From Fusarium oxysporum f. sp. lycopersici 4287 (taxonomy: Eukaryota; Ascomycota; Sordariomycetes; Hypocreales; Nectriaceae): a stretch of 23,371 bases of DNA. Positions 19,660 through 23,371 of this stretch are shown piece by piece. Under the pieces are notes generated by a model that worked only from the letters and a program-made list of their open reading frames with translations, had not been told where the DNA came from and ran no database searches. A program made the translations under genes and the position numbers. The stretch lies in contig NC_030995.1 in the NCBI RefSeq assembly GCF_000149955.1, positions 2,873,470-2,896,840 on the forward strand, given 5' to 3'. The number at the start of each line of letters is the position of its first letter. Position 1 is the first letter of the stretch.

Positions 19660-20926
19660 TGTGTAATGATATTTCCTCGCAAAAGGTTCACAATGTTTGC
19701 GCGAAGTACGTGTTGCCTTATTGATCAAGCTTCCTGATAATAAAGGCTTTTTCTGTAAATACACTACTATTCCCCACCCTAAGGTCTTATATTATCGTGT
19801 TTCACAGTTGTATTTTGCCACTCTCCCACACCCTCGGAGCTATCAGGGACTTGCCGACCAACAAGATAAGACAACCCCCGCATATGACGCCCTCGCTATT
19901 ACTTGCCTTCTTTGGCCTTTGAGTTTATGTACCAGAGGGCGCAATTTATATGCAGTTAAAAGGCGCATTTACCGAGGGAATTAATTATAGGGAAATAATG
20001 CTTTACAGCTGCTGGTAAGTTAATATACTAAAGTTAGTTAAGAATATATTAAAATATTAGCGAACTTTTATTGGCGACACTGAGTGCACAGAGACAGAGG
20101 CCTCATGGGCCTCTTAAGGAGGCGAAATAGTAGATATAGGGCATACAACCTGTTTGGTTCCTGCACTGCATCAGTTGGGCCGTTCGGCAACTAGGGAATT
20201 TATTTCCCCAGCACGGTAGTTCAGTTTATCACAAGCAGGTCATCACAGGATAGACGTAGGGACGGAAACTGTGTCGGCACCAGGAAGAACATAGATCCGT
20301 AGGCAGGGTTGCGAGCGGCTGGCCGGAAGCAAGCAGGCTACAATATACTAAGAAAAGATAAGATCAATCAATCAATCAATCAATCACCTTCAACCGCGTG
20401 GCTTTGAACAAATGGCCAATCGACTCCTGGCCGACTGCAGCGCATCCCTATTCGGCAAGTTTTAGGCTGTTCGGTCGTCCATGCCATGATTAAAGCTCAA
20501 GACACGCTTCGATTGCGGGTATGAACATTGGAGGGCTTAACGCGAAGATGCAGAATGCACAGGCCTTGGCGGTCTACGGCGCAACGTCAAGCCCGCTTAC
20601 CCCAAGCTCCATCAACTCAATCTCCTTCCACTGCAGGCCCATACACAGTCCCGTGCCAAAGCCAATGTACGGAGCAGCCCCGCGTGATGCTTGCCACAAA
20701 ACAGTTGACTAAATGCGAGGCCGATGTCCAGGACAACCCGGCGCCAAGGCTGTCTTCGAGACGCCACCGCTTTGACGCGCGTTCTATTTAAACAGAAGGC
20801 AAAATTTCATAAATACCAGATGAATACACTGCACAGTTTTATTAGTCTGCCCGCCTGTTGTTGAACCGAACATCAATCATCAATACAATTAAGGCAATTC
20901 GACAGGAACTGTCGCCTGGTACAGCA
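19660..20926. promoter_or_regulatory. Divergent intergenic between aldolase and monooxygenase, 1267 bp
   Basis: A bidirectional promoter region with no supported gene. It holds an AT-rich patch (about 20010-20065), a GAGGCC-N5-GGCCTC inverted repeat (20097-20113), and the ATCA microsatellite at 20363-20386. The FMO transcript probably starts in the last 150 bp, which contain a pyrimidine-rich stretch before the ATG. Confidence 0.5.
20363..20386. repeat. Microsatellite (ATCA)6
   Basis: Six perfect ATCA units in non-coding DNA. Confidence 0.9.
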
Positions 20927-22470
20927 ATGAAGATAGCCATCATCGGCGGAGGCATCTCCGGATGCGCCATTTACTTACTGCTCAAAAAGCATCTGCAGCC
21001 ATTACCAGCTGGTAAACAGTATTCCATCACGATCTACGAAGCCCATGACATGAACAAGGAAACCAAGTCCTCCGAGCGTGCGAAAGGTCTCCCGCATTCC
21101 GCGACGCTCACTGTTGGCGGTGGCCTAGGTGTGGGACCAAACGGTCTCGGCGTCTTGAGGCGGTTGGATGAGGAGGTCTTGCGAGATGTCGTCCGCGGGG
21201 GTTATGTCACACCGATAATGATCATGAAGAGCAAAGGTGGCCAAGTTTTAGTACGCGCGAATCATGGCGACGCTCTCCCTCCCAATGCAGCCAGCGAGCA
21301 TGCCATGTCCACCGTTGCCAGCAGCCGGCACTCAATCTGGCGAGCTCTCCGTACGCGAGTTTCTAACAACGACATCGTCATCAAGCGGGTTTCTCAGGTT
21401 GTCGCCAATCCGGATGGTCCCAATACTATCGAATTTGTGGATGGAAGTCCGCCAATCGAGGCGGATTTGATCATCGGAGCCGATGGCTTGAAAAGCCGCG
21501 TCAAACTAGCCTTGTTTCCAGAGGCAGAGAAAGACCCGTATCCGCCACGTTACGAGTAAGTGATCACCCTGCCAGTCTTGATACTCTCGATCGTTTCCAG
21601 GCGCCCTTTCGAGTCTAACCTGACATAGGGGCCTCGTTGGAGTCGGTGGCTTCATCAGCGCTAGTGGGGTCCGAGACCACGTCGAGAAAGGAGCTATGAA
21701 CTTTGTGTTTGGAGGAAATGGCTTCTTTGGCTATTTTTTCTCCGAGAGTGCTGAATCGTCACCTTATCGCGATTCACCCCACCACATTGCCGACCCAGGC
21801 GAACGGCTTGCGTGGTGGTCTACCTACGAGGTGTCAGAGTGCCCCACGACGGCCACCATAGACAAAGGCGCGATCACCCGTCAATTACAAGAACGTCACA
21901 GGGGCTGGGGAGACCCCGTCATTCAAGAAATTGTACAATCTCTTGAGGTGGATACCATGTGGCCTACTTGGACTGTTCCGCCGCTCCCCACATGGGAGCG
22001 GGACGGCGTCGTGCTTGTCGGTGATGCGGCCCACGCATTACCGCCGACGTCCGGTCAGGGATGTGCGCAGGCTCTGGAGGACGTGGAGGCTTTCGTGCTG
22101 CTCCTCAGTCACTCACTTCAAAACGCAGATCAAGAACAGATTGAGGCGAATCCAAAGAGCCTGGTCAAGACGGCTGCACGTCAGTATATGGCATTTGCGT
22201 GTTCCACACGTTGCCCAGATACTACGTGAGGCGCAGAAGATCCAAAACTCAAAACGAGATAAGGGGACTATCTCGGAATATTTAATGTATGGGGTTTTAT
22301 GGATTATGAGTAAGTCCACTCTCAAGGCTATTCTCTACAACGGTGAAAGCATGTTCGGGCCCCGCTAACTGGGCTTAGGTTTCTTCCCTAACGTGATGTT
22401 CAAGAAGCAATACTCCGTCTTTACGTATAACGTGGCGGATGAGGTTAAGAAAATGACGGATAGTATGTGA
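20927..22470 (+). CDS. FAD-dependent aromatic-type monooxygenase with 1-nt frameshift near the C-terminus
   Basis: A flavin monooxygenase of the PHBH/salicylate hydroxylase class (PF01494), which inserts one oxygen atom using NAD(P)H and O2. Exons 20927-21555, 21629-22309 and 22379-22470, with introns of 73 and 69 nt. Seen: the Rossmann motif IIGGGISG at residues 5-12, the DG motif IIGADGLKSRVK near 183-193, and the second FAD motif VGDAAHALPPTSGQG near 340. In exon 2 the frame shifts by one extra base around 22191-22196 (after QYMA); the following frame reads LRVPHVAQILREAQKIQ and joins by a good intron to FFPNVMFKKQYSVF with a stop at 22470. As read, translation ends at 22229 (409 aa); repaired length would be about 466. 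The core catalytic motifs precede the break. The start is the ATG nearest the Rossmann strand. Confidence 0.85.
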
Positions 22471-23371
22471 TCTTTGATTTTGTGCCAACAGAAACCAAGG
22501 ATCTCACTTTTTCATTTGTCACATATCTATATAGCAACACTATACCACTCCCTGTTAGTCTGCTACCTATATCGATTGTGGCTATAATAATATAATTTCT
22601 GCGTGTGATGCCCGAAGCATCTTGGTACCCTAGTAGTCAATGACAAAATCAATTGTAGTAGACTTGATTTTATTGCCCCGCTTTACAGGGGGTAGAGCTG
22701 AATTTATTGACGGGGGTAGAGTTGATTTTTGTAAGCCAATTAAATTTCGTTAATCTACCCGTTGGCTCGACTACATCTCTATTACTCCGCCCACTTTCAC
22801 TGAAAGTAGGCATTTCGCATTACCATTAGCTAATAATCCCTGTACTTCCCCGCAGTTCCCCGCATTCCACTTTCACATAAAAGAGAGTTCTTAATAATAA
22901 ACCCTAAGCAAAGTTCAAGTCAAAGTAAGGTTCTTGCTATATTATTAATTAACCTTACTTCTGTCATAAATAAGTTTAGGTTCAAATCTATTTAAACAAT
23001 CTAAACGCATCAACGCGCATACAACATATATCCTAGCCATCTCCTATTAAGGCATACAGCTTTTAAGGATTTAAAAGGTTCTATTACTATCAGCCTCTCC
23101 AGCCATCCACAAATCGCGATCCCAAAGTAGAGATATCCATATTATCGTCGTCATCTTCATAAAAAGACATTCCAGAGTACTTAAACAGAGTATATCGCAA
23201 TCGCTAAAATCAGCAAGACGACCCCTTGTCTTTAACATACCCGCTAGACCGAGCTGTTCCGTGTAAACCACTTGACATCATTGCCACCTCGGCTTAGCAA
23301 CCAGCCTTCCAACGAGGTAGAAGTTATAGGCTTAGCCAATGCAAGGTTCCCTTGTGAGCTCTGCTGAACTG
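22471..23371. other. Right-end intergenic, AT-rich, 901 bp
   Basis: No gene is supported. It holds the three-copy repeat at 22659-22731, a doubled TTCCCCGCA motif near 22845-22865, and AT-rich sequence from 22880. A minus-strand frame near 23095-23200 encodes an acidic stretch (YEDDDDNMDIS) ending in GWRG and could be the tail of something decayed, but I cannot identify it. Confidence 0.45.
22659..22731. repeat. Three imperfect tandem-like copies of TAGASYTGAWTTWWTTG
   Basis: TAGACTTGATTTTATTG (22659-22675), TAGAGCTGAATTTATTG (22693-22709) and TAGAGTTGATTTTTG (22717-22731), the last two each preceded by GGGGG. Spacing is about 34 and 24 bp. Function unknown. Confidence 0.6.

Noticed and set aside
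20521..20791. Two overlapping small plus-strand ORFs before the FMO
   Set aside because: They overlap in different frames, are low in complexity and show no family features; treated as promoter DNA.
1..23371. CRISPR arrays, rRNA or tRNA genes
   Set aside because: No regularly spaced direct repeats, no rRNA-like sequence and no cloverleaf-capable segment with a T-arm consensus was found; CRISPR is not expected in a fungal genome.

Overview
This is nuclear DNA of a filamentous ascomycete (Pezizomycotina). Most protein genes are split by 49-73 nt introns with GT...AG ends and CTAAC/CTGAC-type branch sites. A Zn2Cys6/Fungal_trans_2 regulator is present, and the left end is an AT-rich, stop-riddled block that looks like repeat-induced point mutation (RIP). 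I cannot fix the genus; a Sordariomycete would fit, but that is inference.

Layout: 1-2400 is RIP-like DNA holding a small inverted-repeat element (1575-2007) and an antisense coding scrap (1057-1290). 2405-4836 is a decayed Zn2Cys6 regulator whose middle third is itself AT-mutated. 5186-6857 (-) is an intact four-exon aldehyde dehydrogenase. 7242-7935 is a non-LTR retroposon with target duplications. 8305-9195 (+) is an intronless DapA-superfamily lyase. 9922-11270 (-) is an intact five-exon FMN-dependent 2-hydroxy-acid oxidase ending in the peroxisomal signal AKL. 12465-14105 (-) is an AAAP amino-acid transporter with a reading-frame break. 14227-14876 is a second copy of the retroposon. 15802-18092 (-) is a second Zn2Cys6 regulator with an in-frame stop or a 39-nt micro-intron. 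18651-19659 (-) is a class II aldolase/adducin protein. 20927-22470 (+) is an FAD monooxygenase with a late 1-nt frameshift. The rest is intergenic.

The genes read as a catabolic cluster: uptake (AAAP), an oxygenase (FMO), two C-C lyases (DapA-like, class II aldolase), oxidation of a released aldehyde (ALDH), oxidation of the resulting 2-hydroxy acid in peroxisomes (FMN oxidase), and a Zn2Cys6 regulator. The substrate cannot be read from sequence. Enzyme genes are intact, whereas the transporter, the FMO and the regulators carry breaks. Two retroposon insertions sit in cluster promoters, so the cluster may be decaying or rewired. All exon joins were worked out by hand; single-base breaks could be sequencing errors.
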